DNA of 64,000 nucleotides from Dyadobacter sediminis. GTDB taxonomy: Bacteria > Bacteroidota > Bacteroidia > Cytophagales > Spirosomataceae. Where the stretch lies: contig NZ_VCEI01000021.1 of NCBI RefSeq assembly GCF_005860765.1, forward strand, positions 806,001 through 870,000, given 5' to 3'. How positions within the stretch are numbered: the stretch's first letter is position 1; each line of letters starts with the position of its first letter. The notes under the pieces are model-generated. The model did no database searches. It was not told the origin of the DNA and saw nothing but the letters and a program-made list of their open reading frames with translations. Positions 1 through 8,461 of this stretch are shown here, piece by piece. The position numbers and the translations under genes are program-made.

Positions 1-60
1 TTGTTTGGCCTGATAAGCCTCGGTACTGTTCTCGAAAATTCCTATGACTGTCTGTGACAT
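1..60 (-). CDS. General stress protein (YsnF-type), N-terminus only
   Basis: The minus strand opens with an ATG at position 60 and reads MSQTVIGIFENSTEAYQAKQ before the window edge. This matches the usual start of the YsnF-like general stress proteins, whose N-terminal domain often precedes DUF2382. It lies 44 bp downstream of another DUF2382 protein on the same strand, so the two are probably co-transcribed. Only 20 residues are visible, so the family call rests on that short motif and the neighbour. Confidence 0.6.
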   Translation of the reverse strand, partial: MSQTVIGIFENSTEAYQAKQ

Positions 61-104
61 AACTCTGATCGTTAAATAGTTAATATAGTTTATTCTATTG
101 AAAA

Positions 105-557
105 TTACTCTTCCGCACTGTCTGACCGGTTGATGATCAGTTCTTCTTTTCTCAATGTTTCCTTTGAAATCATCTGTGTTTCTGTTTTATATCTTGTAAC
201 ATGTAGCTCCTCGACCAGAAACAGCTTTTTTACAATCACCGCTTCTTCTCTCACTACGGAAAGGATCATGGTGTCGCCTTCATATCTGACCGGCGGGGGT
301 GCCATTTCCACAAACTGATTTACTTCTTTCTTCTCTATATTTATTCTTTCCTGAATCAGGGGAAGTTCCAGCATGACGTCCTTTTCCGTCACTTTTTTCT
401 CGATCTGGACCCGGCCTGTTTCGATTACTTTTTTATCTATCTGCAATAACTCTTCTATTACCGGAATAACCATGGATTCCTGTTCTGTAATATCGCTGAA
501 ATGCTCTGTCCGGCTGTCGGAATCCGGGATCTCGCCATTTTCGTTCTGATTGATCAT
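105..557 (-). CDS. DUF2382 domain protein (YsnF/AvaK family)
   Basis: The 150-residue protein has an acidic N-terminus. A DUF2382 domain follows from about residue 35 to the end. It shows the family's alternating charged strands: IPVIEE, then repeated IEKKV segments, then VIVKKLFLVEELHVTRYKTE and a closing EELIIN. DUF2382 proteins are soluble stress-associated proteins without a defined reaction. The gene is transcribed towards the partial YsnF-type gene at the window edge, and both probably belong to a general stress operon. It is divergent from the DUF1264 lipoprotein gene. The family assignment is firm; the role is unknown. Confidence 0.85.
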   Translation of the reverse strand: MINQNENGEIPDSDSRTEHFSDITEQESMVIPVIEELLQIDKKVIETGRVQIEKKVTEKDVMLELPLIQERINIEKKEVNQFVEMAPPPVRYEGDTMILSVVREEAVIVKKLFLVEELHVTRYKTETQMISKETLRKEELIINRSDSAEE

Positions 558-824
558 GTTACTGCAGTATTTATGATGATGAATTGTCCTTGGGTCAGTT
601 CACACTAACTAAAGTGATAATATGGTTTCAAAAATGGTTCCAAGATGTATTCGCCTGGTTTGGCATGTGGAATTACTCAATTTGTAGATTTCAATTCGCA
701 AAGCCGGAGGTTGTATGCAACTGATTGTCAGTTCCGGAATGTCTTACAACTGGAACTTGTTCAGCCGCAGGCATAATTTTTAGTCCAAATGCACCTTCAG
801 TTTCAACCATTTTCTCCTTTTATT

Positions 825-1574
825 ATGAAAAAAATCAACTTGCCTGCCACTTTCCTTATGTTCCTTGTGCTGTCGGGCTGCGGCGGTGAAAATACCGATT
901 CCAATGTAAAGGCACCCGGTGAAGAAAAGACGGCAAAAACCAAAGTGCTCGGAGCCGGCGCCGACCTCATCCAGGATAAAACGCCTTTGAAAAAACTGAA
1001 CACATACCTGGACGGTTTTCACTTTTACAACGGTGATATGAAAGGCCAGATGGAAGCGCATCATTATGTGACACAGCTGAACGAAGATGTGCATCAGGCC
1101 ATCATTTTTGACGGAAATGATGAAAATGCCAAAATCATGGGCATTGAATACATTGTTTCTGCAAAGCTGTTTGCAAAGCTGCCGGCGGAGGAGAAAAAAC
1201 TCTGGCACAGCCATGTTTATGAAGTAAAATCCGGTGAGTTGATTGCACCCGGCATACCTGAGGCCGTTGAACACGAACTCATGGAGAAGCTGGTTTCCAC
1301 ATACGGGAAAACAATTCACACCTGGCACACCGACCGCGATCTTCAGCTTCCTCTGGGTGCTCCGATGCTGATGATGGGCTTTACTCAAGATGGCCAGCTT
1401 GATACCGCAATGGTATCAGAACGGGATAAGAACTTCGGGGTTTCAACAAGCAAGAAGCGGGAAAACAGAAAGGACATTCCATCACCGTCCATTGATCCTC
1501 TGGCAAACGCCTGGGAAAAAGGAGAAGTAAGACAACTGCAATGGAGCAATAAAAAAGTAGAAGGTCATCATTAA
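825..1574 (+). CDS. OBAP/DUF1264 family lipoprotein
   Basis: The start is set at the ATG at 825 because it gives MKKINLPATF, a hydrophobic stretch and a lipobox ending LSGC. The in-frame upstream ATG at 789 would bury this signal. The mature 230-odd residues match the oil-body-associated protein family (DUF1264): HFYNGDMKGQMEAHHY, then IGIEYIVSAKLF-like and W.SHVYEVKSGELIAPG blocks, and near the C-terminus TWHTDRDLQLPLGAPMLMM. The family is present in plants and bacteria and has no proven enzymatic role. Here it would be anchored in the envelope. A bidirectional terminator separates it from the convergent DUF4142 gene. Confidence 0.88.
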   Translation: MKKINLPATFLMFLVLSGCGGENTDSNVKAPGEEKTAKTKVLGAGADLIQDKTPLKKLNTYLDGFHFYNGDMKGQMEAHHYVTQLNEDVHQAIIFDGNDENAKIMGIEYIVSAKLFAKLPAEEKKLWHSHVYEVKSGELIAPGIPEAVEHELMEKLVSTYGKTIHTWHTDRDLQLPLGAPMLMMGFTQDGQLDTAMVSERDKNFGVSTSKKRENRKDIPSPSIDPLANAWEKGEVRQLQWSNKKVEGHH

Positions 1575-1620
1575 CGACCTGAAAACGTACTTTTCACATT
1601 GCACATTAAGAATAAGACAC

Positions 1621-1660
1621 AAAAAAGGATGACAGCGAACATATGCCGTCATCCTTTTTT
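1621..1660. terminator. Bidirectional terminator between DUF1264 and DUF4142 genes
   Basis: A perfect 13-bp stem pairs 1621-1633 with 1648-1660 around a 14-nt loop. It begins with six A and ends with six T, so it can act on both strands. It sits between two convergent genes. Confidence 0.85.
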
Positions 1661-1687
1661 GATGGTTTAAAGCTACTGAAATCTTGA

Positions 1688-2218
1688 TTATTTCGCCAGT
1701 GAATCTTTCATAGCTTCGGCCATTTCCAGATGATGTCTCAATGCCGGCAGTTTGGAGGCTGCCCATGATTTGAGTTCACTGTCGGCGCCGCCGGTGGATT
1801 CTTTTTCAAACAGATTAACCGTTTCCATGTGTGAAACAACCATCATGTTGACATATATGGAATCAAATGCAGCTCCCGAAACGGCTGCAAGACTGTCCAG
1901 CTTATCCTGCTTGGCATCGGAAAGTGTTGTCGGGATTTCTACATTTTTCTTGTTCGCGAGTGACATCAGTTCCTGACTTGCCGCCGTATGGTCGGTAACC
2001 ATCATTTGACCATAACTTTTAACATTTGCCATAGTTCCTTTGCTCGACGCCACTTGTCCTGAATTTATTTCAAACAGATTGCCGTCTGCTGCCGAGAGTA
2101 CAAATTGTCTGTCAACCTGTGCAACGGTATTGTTGTCATCATCGTCATCATCATTACAGGCTACTGTTGTGAGCATCAATACGGACATGAACAGAAATAA
2201 AAGATGTTGCTTTTTCAT
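1688..2218 (-). CDS. DUF4142 family lipoprotein
   Basis: The start is placed at 2218, where MKKQHLLFLF gives a signal peptide and the lipobox TTVAC. The longer in-frame start at 2260 would add 14 charged residues in front. After a run of six Asp comes a helical DUF4142 domain, with FVLSAADGNLFEINSGQVAS, then KSYGQMMVTDHTAASQEL and a C-terminal SHMETVNLF...LKSWAASKLPALRHHLEMA. The family resembles a ferritin-like four-helix bundle and is common in soil Bacteroidota; no reaction is established. It follows the SPW gene by 74 bp on the same strand, so the two are probably co-transcribed. Confidence 0.88.
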   Translation of the reverse strand: MKKQHLLFLFMSVLMLTTVACNDDDDDDNNTVAQVDRQFVLSAADGNLFEINSGQVASSKGTMANVKSYGQMMVTDHTAASQELMSLANKKNVEIPTTLSDAKQDKLDSLAAVSGAAFDSIYVNMMVVSHMETVNLFEKESTGGADSELKSWAASKLPALRHHLEMAEAMKDSLAK

Positions 2219-2292
2219 TAAGATTGGTTTTGGTTGTTGATGAATTTCAATTTTTTTCAATTCCTGATGCCAAAAGGTAAAGAACCCGGAAA

Positions 2293-2664
2293 TCAGTTAA
2301 TGGTATTGGGACTGTGGTGAGGAGCATTGCTGCTGGTAAGTGAGCCGGCTCCGATGGCAAAAATCCCGAGGATTACATGCGGCAGATAAACTTCATCTGC
2401 AAAGCCGAAAAGCCATGGAGAAGCAACCAGTAAAATGCCGGAAACAACATCCACGATCAAGTGCACGGACATGTGGATACTGCGTACAATACCGCCTTCA
2501 TAGTCTGTAAACAGGGACATGACAAGTGTCGTTGCACCGATCAGAATAGGAATCCAGGTTGCTGTGGGAACATCGTTGAAGCCAAAGATCCACGGAGAAG
2601 CGATAAAAAAAATGCCGCTCAGATAATCGAGTACTGCATGTGCTTTTGTACTTATAATTTTCAT
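2293..2664 (-). CDS. SPW repeat membrane protein
   Basis: The 123-residue protein holds two copies of the SPW motif: SGIFFIASPWIFGF at about residues 16-29 and SGILLVASPWLFGF at about residues 75-88. Each is followed by a further hydrophobic segment, giving roughly four membrane helices. The N-terminal MKIISTKAHAVLDY is typical of the family. SPW proteins are small integral membrane proteins of unknown function. The gene is upstream of the DUF4142 lipoprotein gene on the same strand, which suggests joint use in the envelope. Confidence 0.88.
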   Translation of the reverse strand: MKIISTKAHAVLDYLSGIFFIASPWIFGFNDVPTATWIPILIGATTLVMSLFTDYEGGIVRSIHMSVHLIVDVVSGILLVASPWLFGFADEVYLPHVILGIFAIGAGSLTSSNAPHHSPNTIN

Positions 2665-2841
2665 GGTTTGAGATGATTAAAGGTTATAACCCAAGTTGAT
2701 TGAAACGAGACCTTGCCATATTTTACGGCCGAACCATGTTTGCGTAATAAAAAATATGCCAAACAATATTGAAGTGTGATTTTTGAAGGAATGGTTTTTG
2801 TTAATACTCCAATTTGAAATAAATATTGAACTTAAAAACCA

Positions 2842-3090
2842 ATGTTAGGTATGGAAAATGATTTCAATCCCGAGCACAAAGAGGGAAAAGTAGCGACAGC
2901 AATAGAAGAACAGACTGCCAAATTACCTTCTGATATTTTCTTGTGGGCAGCACTGGGATCCATGGGAGTGTCGCTGGCACTTAAACTGACGGATCACAAA
3001 CACACGGCTTTATTCGTAGGACAATGGGCAGCTCCATTCCTTCTTTTGGGTCTTTATAACAAGCTTGTCAAACTGGAAGGTCACGACTAA
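2842..3090 (+). CDS. Small conserved-looking membrane protein
   Basis: The 82-residue product has a charged N-terminus (EHKEGKVATAIEEQTAKLPSD). Two hydrophobic segments follow, at about residues 33-48 and 57-73, with a short charged tail. Similar two-helix proteins are, to my recollection, frequent in Bacteroidota, but I know no named function. The start may be the ATG at 2842 or the one at 2851; the A-rich sequence before 2842 favours the first. It is divergent from the SPW gene and is followed by a strong terminator, so it appears to be a single-gene transcript. Confidence 0.75.
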   Translation: MLGMENDFNPEHKEGKVATAIEEQTAKLPSDIFLWAALGSMGVSLALKLTDHKHTALFVGQWAAPFLLLGLYNKLVKLEGHD

Positions 3091-3133
3091 GCCGCAGTAA
3101 CAAATTATTTTATTGAAGTAATTTTGGTAGAAA

Positions 3134-3167
3134 GGGCAACCGGCAACAGCCGGTTGCCCTTTGTTTG
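3134..3167 (+). terminator. Rho-independent terminator
   Basis: A perfect 10-bp GC-rich stem pairs 3134-3143 with 3150-3159 around the loop CAACAG. It is followed by TTTGTTTG. It closes the small membrane protein transcript. Confidence 0.9.
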
Positions 3168-3455
3168 TTGCCATCCATAAAATCTGTCACATCAATCTGT
3201 TATGTTACCTTGGATGATACAAGCGGCTACAAAATAGTTTGAAGGAAATTATACTTTAAGTTTTTCTAAATGAGGTACTTGATTGAAATGTTAAACAGCG
3301 CAAACTGCAATTTGCAAAACGTCGATTAAATAGTAATAATTGTTCTACAATATCTTAAAAATTTATTCTAGATTGCAGCAAACTGAGTTTAGATAAAACA
3401 GGGTGTCACCTTCGAATGGTTCAGGAAAATAAACTCCTGAAACAAGTTCATACCA
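3168..3455 (+). other. AT-rich leader region before the PAS gene
   Basis: These 288 bp carry no convincing protein gene. Most of it is AT-rich and presumably holds the promoter of the PAS/receiver pair. Its last 40 bp contain a near copy of the gene's start region (see the repeat at 3415-3472). Confidence 0.5.
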
Positions 3456-3472
3456 ATGGTTCAAGAGAATAA
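3415..3472 (+). repeat. Duplicated start-codon region and 18-codon leader ORF
   Basis: AATGGTTCAGGAAAATAA at 3415-3432 recurs 40 bp later as AATGGTTCAAGAGAATAA at 3455-3472, with two substitutions. The second copy is the start of the PAS gene. The first copy opens an 18-codon frame, ATG at 3416 to TAA at 3470, in a different frame. Its stop lies 14 bp inside the real gene. This could be a leader peptide coupling translation, or a chance tandem duplication. Confidence 0.6.
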
Positions 3473-5609
3473 CGATTTAGCAGCAGTCCGTATGCCGGCT
3501 ATTCCGGCAACCATTTACCAGGATATGTTTGACCTCAATCCACAGCCCATGTGGGTTTACGACCTGCGGACCTACCGGATTCTTGAGGTAAATCAGGCAG
3601 CAATCAAAAATTATGGTTACAGCCGAAGTGAGTTTCTGGAACTTACAATAAAGGATATCCGGCCGGTAAACGATATTCCGGATCTGGTAAAAGAAGTAAG
3701 CAAGCTAAGAAAAGGGGAGAATTTTTTTTCCAGAGGCATATGGAAGCATCGTAAAAAGAACGGTGAGCTGATTGATGTAGAAATACAAAGCAGATTATTC
3801 AATATCAATGGCAGAAAAGCGGAATTGATTTTACCATTGGATATTACAGCCAAAGTTGCAGCGGAAAAAGAAAAGTCGGTATGGAGTGAAAAGCTGATTG
3901 ATGCGCAGAAAATAGCAAAGCTCGGATACTGGACCCGGCGGCTGGAAGAAGATATTTCCTACTGGTCTGTGGAAATGTTTGAAATCTACGGAAGAAATCC
4001 GCAGACTTTTGTGCCCACTTTTGAGAATCTGATCAGTTGTTTTCATCCGGATGACCGCTATTTGCTTTGTGAAGAAACTTTCACATCGCTGGAAAAAGGC
4101 GGATACAATGATTTTGAACACAGGATAATAACAGAAAAAGGAGAAGTAAAGTGGGTTTTTCAGCGGATAGAGCTTTTGACAGATGCCGGAAACGAGGTAG
4201 TCGGGATCAAAGGAATTATTCAGGATATTACTGAAAAGCGCAAGGCAGATAAAAAGTTCAAGGCTGTGTTTGATCATACCAGCGATGCAATTCTCCTCGG
4301 AGACGATCAGGGTAATTGTCTGGATATAAACGAAGCGGCGGTAAAAATGTTTGGTTATGCCAAAAGCGAACTGAATAATCTGACTTTATTTTATCTTTTC
4401 AGAAATGAGCAGGAACCGGAAGAAAGCGGGAAAAGGCTTTTGCAAGAAAACATCTCCAATCAGATCGTGAAGCTGATGCGTAAGGATGGGACTCCTATTT
4501 TGGGAAACCTGAATGCAACACGTAATATTGTGACAGGCGTACACCTTTACTGTGTAAAGGATATTACCGATCAAATGGAAAAAAAGAAACAGCTGATCCA
4601 GAGTGAAAGGCGTTTCAAGGCGCTTGTTCAGGAAGGTGCCGACCTCATTTCCATTCTCGATAGCAACGGACGATACAAGTTTGCCGGTGAAAGTTATTAT
4701 CATGTTCTGGGATTGCATCCCGATGAACTGATTGGCAAAGATGCCTTCCAGTACATTCATCCCGAAGATAAAAGCAGGCTTGCCGGATTGTTTCTGAAAG
4801 TCAGGCAGCAGAAACGGACCAAAACGAATCCTTACCGGTTTCAGGATGCTACCGGAAATTACCGGTGGATCGTTACAACAATAACAAATCTGTCGTACGA
4901 TCCGGCCATTAACGGGTTTGTCACCAATTCACGGGATATTACAGATACTATTCTCAAATCCAACGATCTGGTTTTAAGTAACGAAAGGTATAAACTGATC
5001 CAGAAAGCTGCAAACGAGGCCATTTACGACTGGGATATGGAGACAGGCAAAGTGGAATGGGGGCCGGGTTTTCAGGATATTTTTGGTTTTGACCTGACTG
5101 TATACAGTAATAAGTCAGGGTATGACTATATTTATACGGATGACAAGGAACGGTTTTTGGCAGAACTGAAGACCGCCGCAGCTAATCCCGGTACGGAAAT
5201 GCTGGTTTCGGAATTTCGTTTCCGGAAGGCCAGCGGAGAACTGGCGCTGGTGGAACACCGTATTATATTCCTGCGCAACCGGCAGGGACTTGCCATACGT
5301 GCGGTGGGGTCGCTGAGGGACATTACAGATTACAGGCAGAACCTGCTGCAGATCCGGCTTCAGAATGAAAAGCTGAAAGAAATTGCCTGGACGCAGTCCC
5401 ATATTGTAAGGGCGCCGCTTGCCCGATTGATGGGACTGGTGGAATTGCTGAAAACAGGAGCATGTGGAGATGTTAGCCAAAAGGATATTCTGAATCATAT
5501 ACTTGAATCGGCGCAGGAACTGGATGTAGTGATCAAGGACATTACGCAAAAGGCAGATAAACTACAAAGCAGCAATGGAGGAAAAGGAGTTAAAGATAAT
5601 TTTGGTTGA
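3456..5609 (+). CDS. Multi-PAS protein with DHp-like helix but no ATPase domain
   Basis: The 717-residue soluble protein has about five PAS/PAC units, roughly at residues 20-130, 145-255, 260-370, 375-490 and 500-620. Evidence includes FDLNPQPMWVYDLRTYRILEVNQAA, and ITEKRKADKKF-, DITDQMEKK- and DITDYRQ-type PAC ends. Its last 75 residues contain a DHp-like helix, WTQSHIVRAPLARLMGLVELL, with a candidate phospho-acceptor His649. The protein ends there, with no N, G1 or G2 boxes, so it cannot autophosphorylate in the usual way. No membrane segment is seen. The stop lies 35 bp inside the next gene, a lone receiver, so the two are translationally linked. Similar truncated sensors occur in Cytophagales. 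Confidence 0.85.
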   Translation: MVQENNDLAAVRMPAIPATIYQDMFDLNPQPMWVYDLRTYRILEVNQAAIKNYGYSRSEFLELTIKDIRPVNDIPDLVKEVSKLRKGENFFSRGIWKHRKKNGELIDVEIQSRLFNINGRKAELILPLDITAKVAAEKEKSVWSEKLIDAQKIAKLGYWTRRLEEDISYWSVEMFEIYGRNPQTFVPTFENLISCFHPDDRYLLCEETFTSLEKGGYNDFEHRIITEKGEVKWVFQRIELLTDAGNEVVGIKGIIQDITEKRKADKKFKAVFDHTSDAILLGDDQGNCLDINEAAVKMFGYAKSELNNLTLFYLFRNEQEPEESGKRLLQENISNQIVKLMRKDGTPILGNLNATRNIVTGVHLYCVKDITDQMEKKKQLIQSERRFKALVQEGADLISILDSNGRYKFAGESYYHVLGLHPDELIGKDAFQYIHPEDKSRLAGLFLKVRQQKRTKTNPYRFQDATGNYRWIVTTITNLSYDPAINGFVTNSRDITDTILKSNDLVLSNERYKLIQKAANEAIYDWDMETGKVEWGPGFQDIFGFDLTVYSNKSGYDYIYTDDKERFLAELKTAAANPGTEMLVSEFRFRKASGELALVEHRIIFLRNRQGLAIRAVGSLRDITDYRQNLLQIRLQNEKLKEIAWTQSHIVRAPLARLMGLVELLKTGACGDVSQKDILNHILESAQELDVVIKDITQKADKLQSSNGGKGVKDNFG

Positions 5610-5994
5610 TGATGACAAGATCATGCTGTTTCTGAACGAGATGTTTTTAAGGAAAACAGGTGTGCTGCACGATACTGTCCTTTTTCATAACGGAAAAGAA
5701 GCACTGAGCTATCTGGATTCGTACGAACCGGAAAATACCGTATTTCTCATTTTACTGGATATCAATATGCCCGTTATGAACGGCTGGGATTTTCTGAATG
5801 CCATTCAGGAGCGTCCGTATCTTCAGCGGCTGTGGATTGTAATGGTCAGTTCGGCTACAGAGCTTTCGGAAAAGGAAAAAGCACTGAGCTTTGATCGGGT
5901 TATCGGTTATCAGCAAAAGCCCCTCACACTGCAGGGTTGCCTCGAAATAACCAGTGCAGAACCGGTAAAAGCGTTTTTTGACAATAAAAAATAG
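5575..5994 (+). CDS. Single-domain response regulator
   Basis: The 139-residue protein is a stand-alone CheY-like receiver. The acidic pocket is D12-D13-D14, the phospho-acceptor is D62 in LLDINMP, the switch Ser lies in MVSSA, and the conserved Lys is in QQKP. There is no output domain. Its start overlaps the end of the PAS gene by 35 bp, so the two should be made together. The receiver could take a phosphate from, or give one to, the DHp-like His of the PAS protein, with the phosphate coming from a kinase encoded elsewhere. That link is inferred from the overlap. Confidence 0.9.
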   Translation: MEEKELKIILVDDDKIMLFLNEMFLRKTGVLHDTVLFHNGKEALSYLDSYEPENTVFLILLDINMPVMNGWDFLNAIQERPYLQRLWIVMVSSATELSEKEKALSFDRVIGYQQKPLTLQGCLEITSAEPVKAFFDNKK

Positions 5995-6011
5995 GGGAAA
6001 ACAGACCTTTG
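5977..6011 (+). promoter_or_regulatory. Possible Bacteroidota promoter for the glycosyltransferase gene
   Basis: TTTG at 5977-5980 and GACCTTTG at 6004-6011 are 23 bp apart. They resemble the -33 TTTG and -7 TAnnTTTG boxes with one mismatch. The -33 box lies in the end of the receiver gene. The implied leader to the glycosyltransferase start would be about 270 bp. This stretch has only a weak TTG-started frame at 6009-6239, which I do not call a gene. Confidence 0.3.
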
Positions 6012-6286
6012 TCCGACCTGGACAGTCTTACCAAACGATTTATTCCGGACGATTTTTACAGCTACATCATTCCGCTTTGGAAAGTACGGCCGGATGCAAG
6101 TGAAAAAAGGAATCATTTGCCCGATCCTGAAAATGGCCTTTGTTTGGCCATAAGTTACATTGCTCCGATTTTTTTTCAGGAAAAACCGTCAAAGAACCCT
6201 ATTTTTGAGCATACCGTCACTTCCTGTTTAAAGATCTGAAATATGCTCTGACCGGGAAAATGGCTTACTAATTGAATAAGAATCAA

Positions 6287-7936
6287 ATGCGTGAGGCAGA
6301 CATTGTATTAAAACGTAATTTTTCATGGCTGCTTGCACTTGGCATTCTGCTGAACATTCCGGGATTGTTTCTGGATATTATGGAACCCGACGGCGCACTG
6401 TACGCAACCATTGCCAAGCACATCGTACTGCATCACGACTGGATTAACCTCTTCGGTGACGGGCATGACTGGCTGGACAAACCCCATTTCCCTTTCTGGA
6501 TGGCGGCTTTCAGTTATAAACTATTGGGAATTAACGGCTTTGCGTACAAATTACCGGCATTTCTGTTCTGGCTTGGAGGTTTATGGTATACGTATGTTAC
6601 AGCCAGAGATCTCTTTGACGACTCGGTAGCCCGGATTTCCGTACTGTTGTATACCGTCGCCCTGCACAGCACACTTGCCAATTTCGACGTGCGCGCGGAA
6701 CCTTATCTTACGACATGCATTATTGCTTCCGTGTGGCATATGCTGGTTGCTTACCGGAACGGAAATTTTTGGCATGTGGTGGCTGCAGCATTTTTTGCGG
6801 CTTGCGCCATGATGACAAAAGGAATTTTTGTGCTGGCAACCATAGGCGGAGGCTGGGTTATTTTCTGGATAATGACAAGGCAATGGAAACAGTTTGTGAA
6901 TTACAAATGGTGGATCATGGCCGTACTTTGTCTGGTTTTCATCATTCCTGAGCTATACAGCTTGTATGTACAATTTGATATGCATCCTGAAAAGGTTGTT
7001 TTTGGAAGGACAAATGTTTCCGGGATCCGGTTTTTTTTCTGGGACAGCCAGTTCGGAAGGTTTTTCAATACCGGGCCAATCAAAGGAAGCGGCAACAAAC
7101 TGTTTTTCCTGCATACGACTTTATGGGCATTCCTTCCCTGGTCGGCAGGGCTTGTAGCCGGAATCGCTTATCTGATCGGCTATGACAAAAACCGTGATCC
7201 TGCCCGTTGGATCATTTACGGCAGTGCACTGGTAACTTTCGTATTATTTTCGCTTTCCAAATTCCAGCTTCCGCATTACATCGTCATCATTTTTCCTTAT
7301 CTGGCCATCATTACGGCCTATTTTATTGATCAGCAAGCTGAAAATTCCGTATTGAAGCATCTGGTGAAAATCCAGACTGTACTGGTTTTATTATTGGGTG
7401 CAATCATCTTGTGGCTTCTTTATATAACGGGGATCGGACATACGATTACAGCAGCAACGATAACTTTGCTGCTGGTGCTGGCTGGAAGCGTAATCAAATT
7501 CAAAAAACGGCTTTTGTCTTTTTTGTTTAAAGGCTATGCTGCAGCCGCCATGATGTATGTATTTCTTTTTTTCTTTTTTTATCCTTTTTTGCTGGAATAT
7601 CAGTCCGGCCGCAAGGCAGCCGGACTGATTCCGGTTCGTGACAGGCATGTTCCTGTTGGGGCTTATGGTGCTTTTTCGTATACTTTCGAGTTCTACTCGC
7701 CGGGTGATGTAACATTGCTTCCAGACCATGCACGTCTGCAGCATTTTCTGGATAAAAAACCTGCTTATCTATTTACGTCTGCCGCACTGGGTGACAGTCT
7801 GATCCGGTCGGGTGTGAAAGCAGACATTTTAGGAAAACCGGCATATTACCGTATTACCAAGCTAAAACCGAACTTTCTTAACGATAAGAAAAGAAATGAA
7901 ACGCTGGAAACGCGGTATTTGCTTTACATCCGGTAA
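6287..7936 (+). CDS. ArnT/PMT-like glycosyltransferase (GT39-type membrane protein)
   Basis: The protein of about 549 residues has some ten membrane helices. The first periplasmic loop carries EPDGALYATIAKHIV, the acidic catalytic-loop pattern of lipid-linked sugar transferases of the ArnT/PMT fold. DGHDWLDKPHFPFWM follows, like the family's W.DKP...W motif. A periplasmic C-terminal domain starts near residue 440. It probably transfers a sugar from a polyprenyl carrier to a lipid or protein outside the inner membrane; the substrate is not readable. I use the ATG at 6287 over the TTG at 6272, 15 bp upstream. It ends 15 bp from a convergent small gene. Confidence 0.88.
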   Translation: MREADIVLKRNFSWLLALGILLNIPGLFLDIMEPDGALYATIAKHIVLHHDWINLFGDGHDWLDKPHFPFWMAAFSYKLLGINGFAYKLPAFLFWLGGLWYTYVTARDLFDDSVARISVLLYTVALHSTLANFDVRAEPYLTTCIIASVWHMLVAYRNGNFWHVVAAAFFAACAMMTKGIFVLATIGGGWVIFWIMTRQWKQFVNYKWWIMAVLCLVFIIPELYSLYVQFDMHPEKVVFGRTNVSGIRFFFWDSQFGRFFNTGPIKGSGNKLFFLHTTLWAFLPWSAGLVAGIAYLIGYDKNRDPARWIIYGSALVTFVLFSLSKFQLPHYIVIIFPYLAIITAYFIDQQAENSVLKHLVKIQTVLVLLLGAIILWLLYITGIGHTITAATITLLLVLAGSVIKFKKRLLSFLFKGYAAAAMMYVFLFFFFYPFLLEYQSGRKAAGLIPVRDRHVPVGAYGAFSYTFEFYSPGDVTLLPDHARLQHFLDKKPAYLFTSAALGDSLIRSGVKADILGKPAYYRITKLKPNFLNDKKRNETLETRYLLYIR

Positions 7937-7951
7937 ATGCATCCGGACTGA

Positions 7952-8263
7952 CTAGTCTACTTTACCGATCTCGGATTTAAGCTCATACCACTTCTGTATA
8001 TTACTTTCATCGGAATCCGTATATTCACTGGCCAGATATTGTAAAAACTCATGTTTTGCCTCATCGGATTCCAGGAACAATACATCTTCATTGCCATCTG
8101 CCTTGACGCGGTACTCATACCCGTCATTCTTGACCTTCTTATCCGTATAAAAAATACCGGAACCTTCAAAGTTGGTTATTGAACTGTAAAGCTGGTATAC
8201 TTCTTCATGACCTTCCAGGTCTACATTGGAAAGCCACGCTTTATAATCTTTGATCTCACTCAT
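7952..8263 (-). CDS. Unknown small acidic protein
   Basis: The 103-residue protein is soluble and acidic, with many Asp, Glu, Tyr and Ser residues. It begins MSEIKDYKAWLSNVDLEGHEEV and ends QKWYELKSEIGKVD. I do not recognise a family. It has no signal peptide or membrane helix. Composition and codon use look like a real gene, and no better frame overlaps it. It is convergent with the glycosyltransferase gene and separated by 15 bp. It appears to be transcribed alone, from the 198-bp region shared with the divergent secreted-repeat gene. Confidence 0.7.
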   Translation of the reverse strand: MSEIKDYKAWLSNVDLEGHEEVYQLYSSITNFEGSGIFYTDKKVKNDGYEYRVKADGNEDVLFLESDEAKHEFLQYLASEYTDSDESNIQKWYELKSEIGKVD

Positions 8264-8461
8264 ATCCGTTCGTGTTGTGTTTTCTGATTTCTACAAGGAG
8301 CATTAAAACTGTACCAAATAGTTAACCAGCCTTTTCAGCAGCAAGGCCGGAATGTGCGGGGAAGTAGTTTGTTCCTGAACGTGGCTGAATATATTTCTGG
8401 TTTCTGGAACGATAATTGATTAGCTCATTCTACAATATAAAACGAGCTTAAAATCAATATC

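Noticed and set aside
6009..6239. 76-codon frame between the receiver and glycosyltransferase genes
   Set aside because: It starts with TTG inside a probable promoter box, has no recognisable motif, and fits an untranslated leader equally well.
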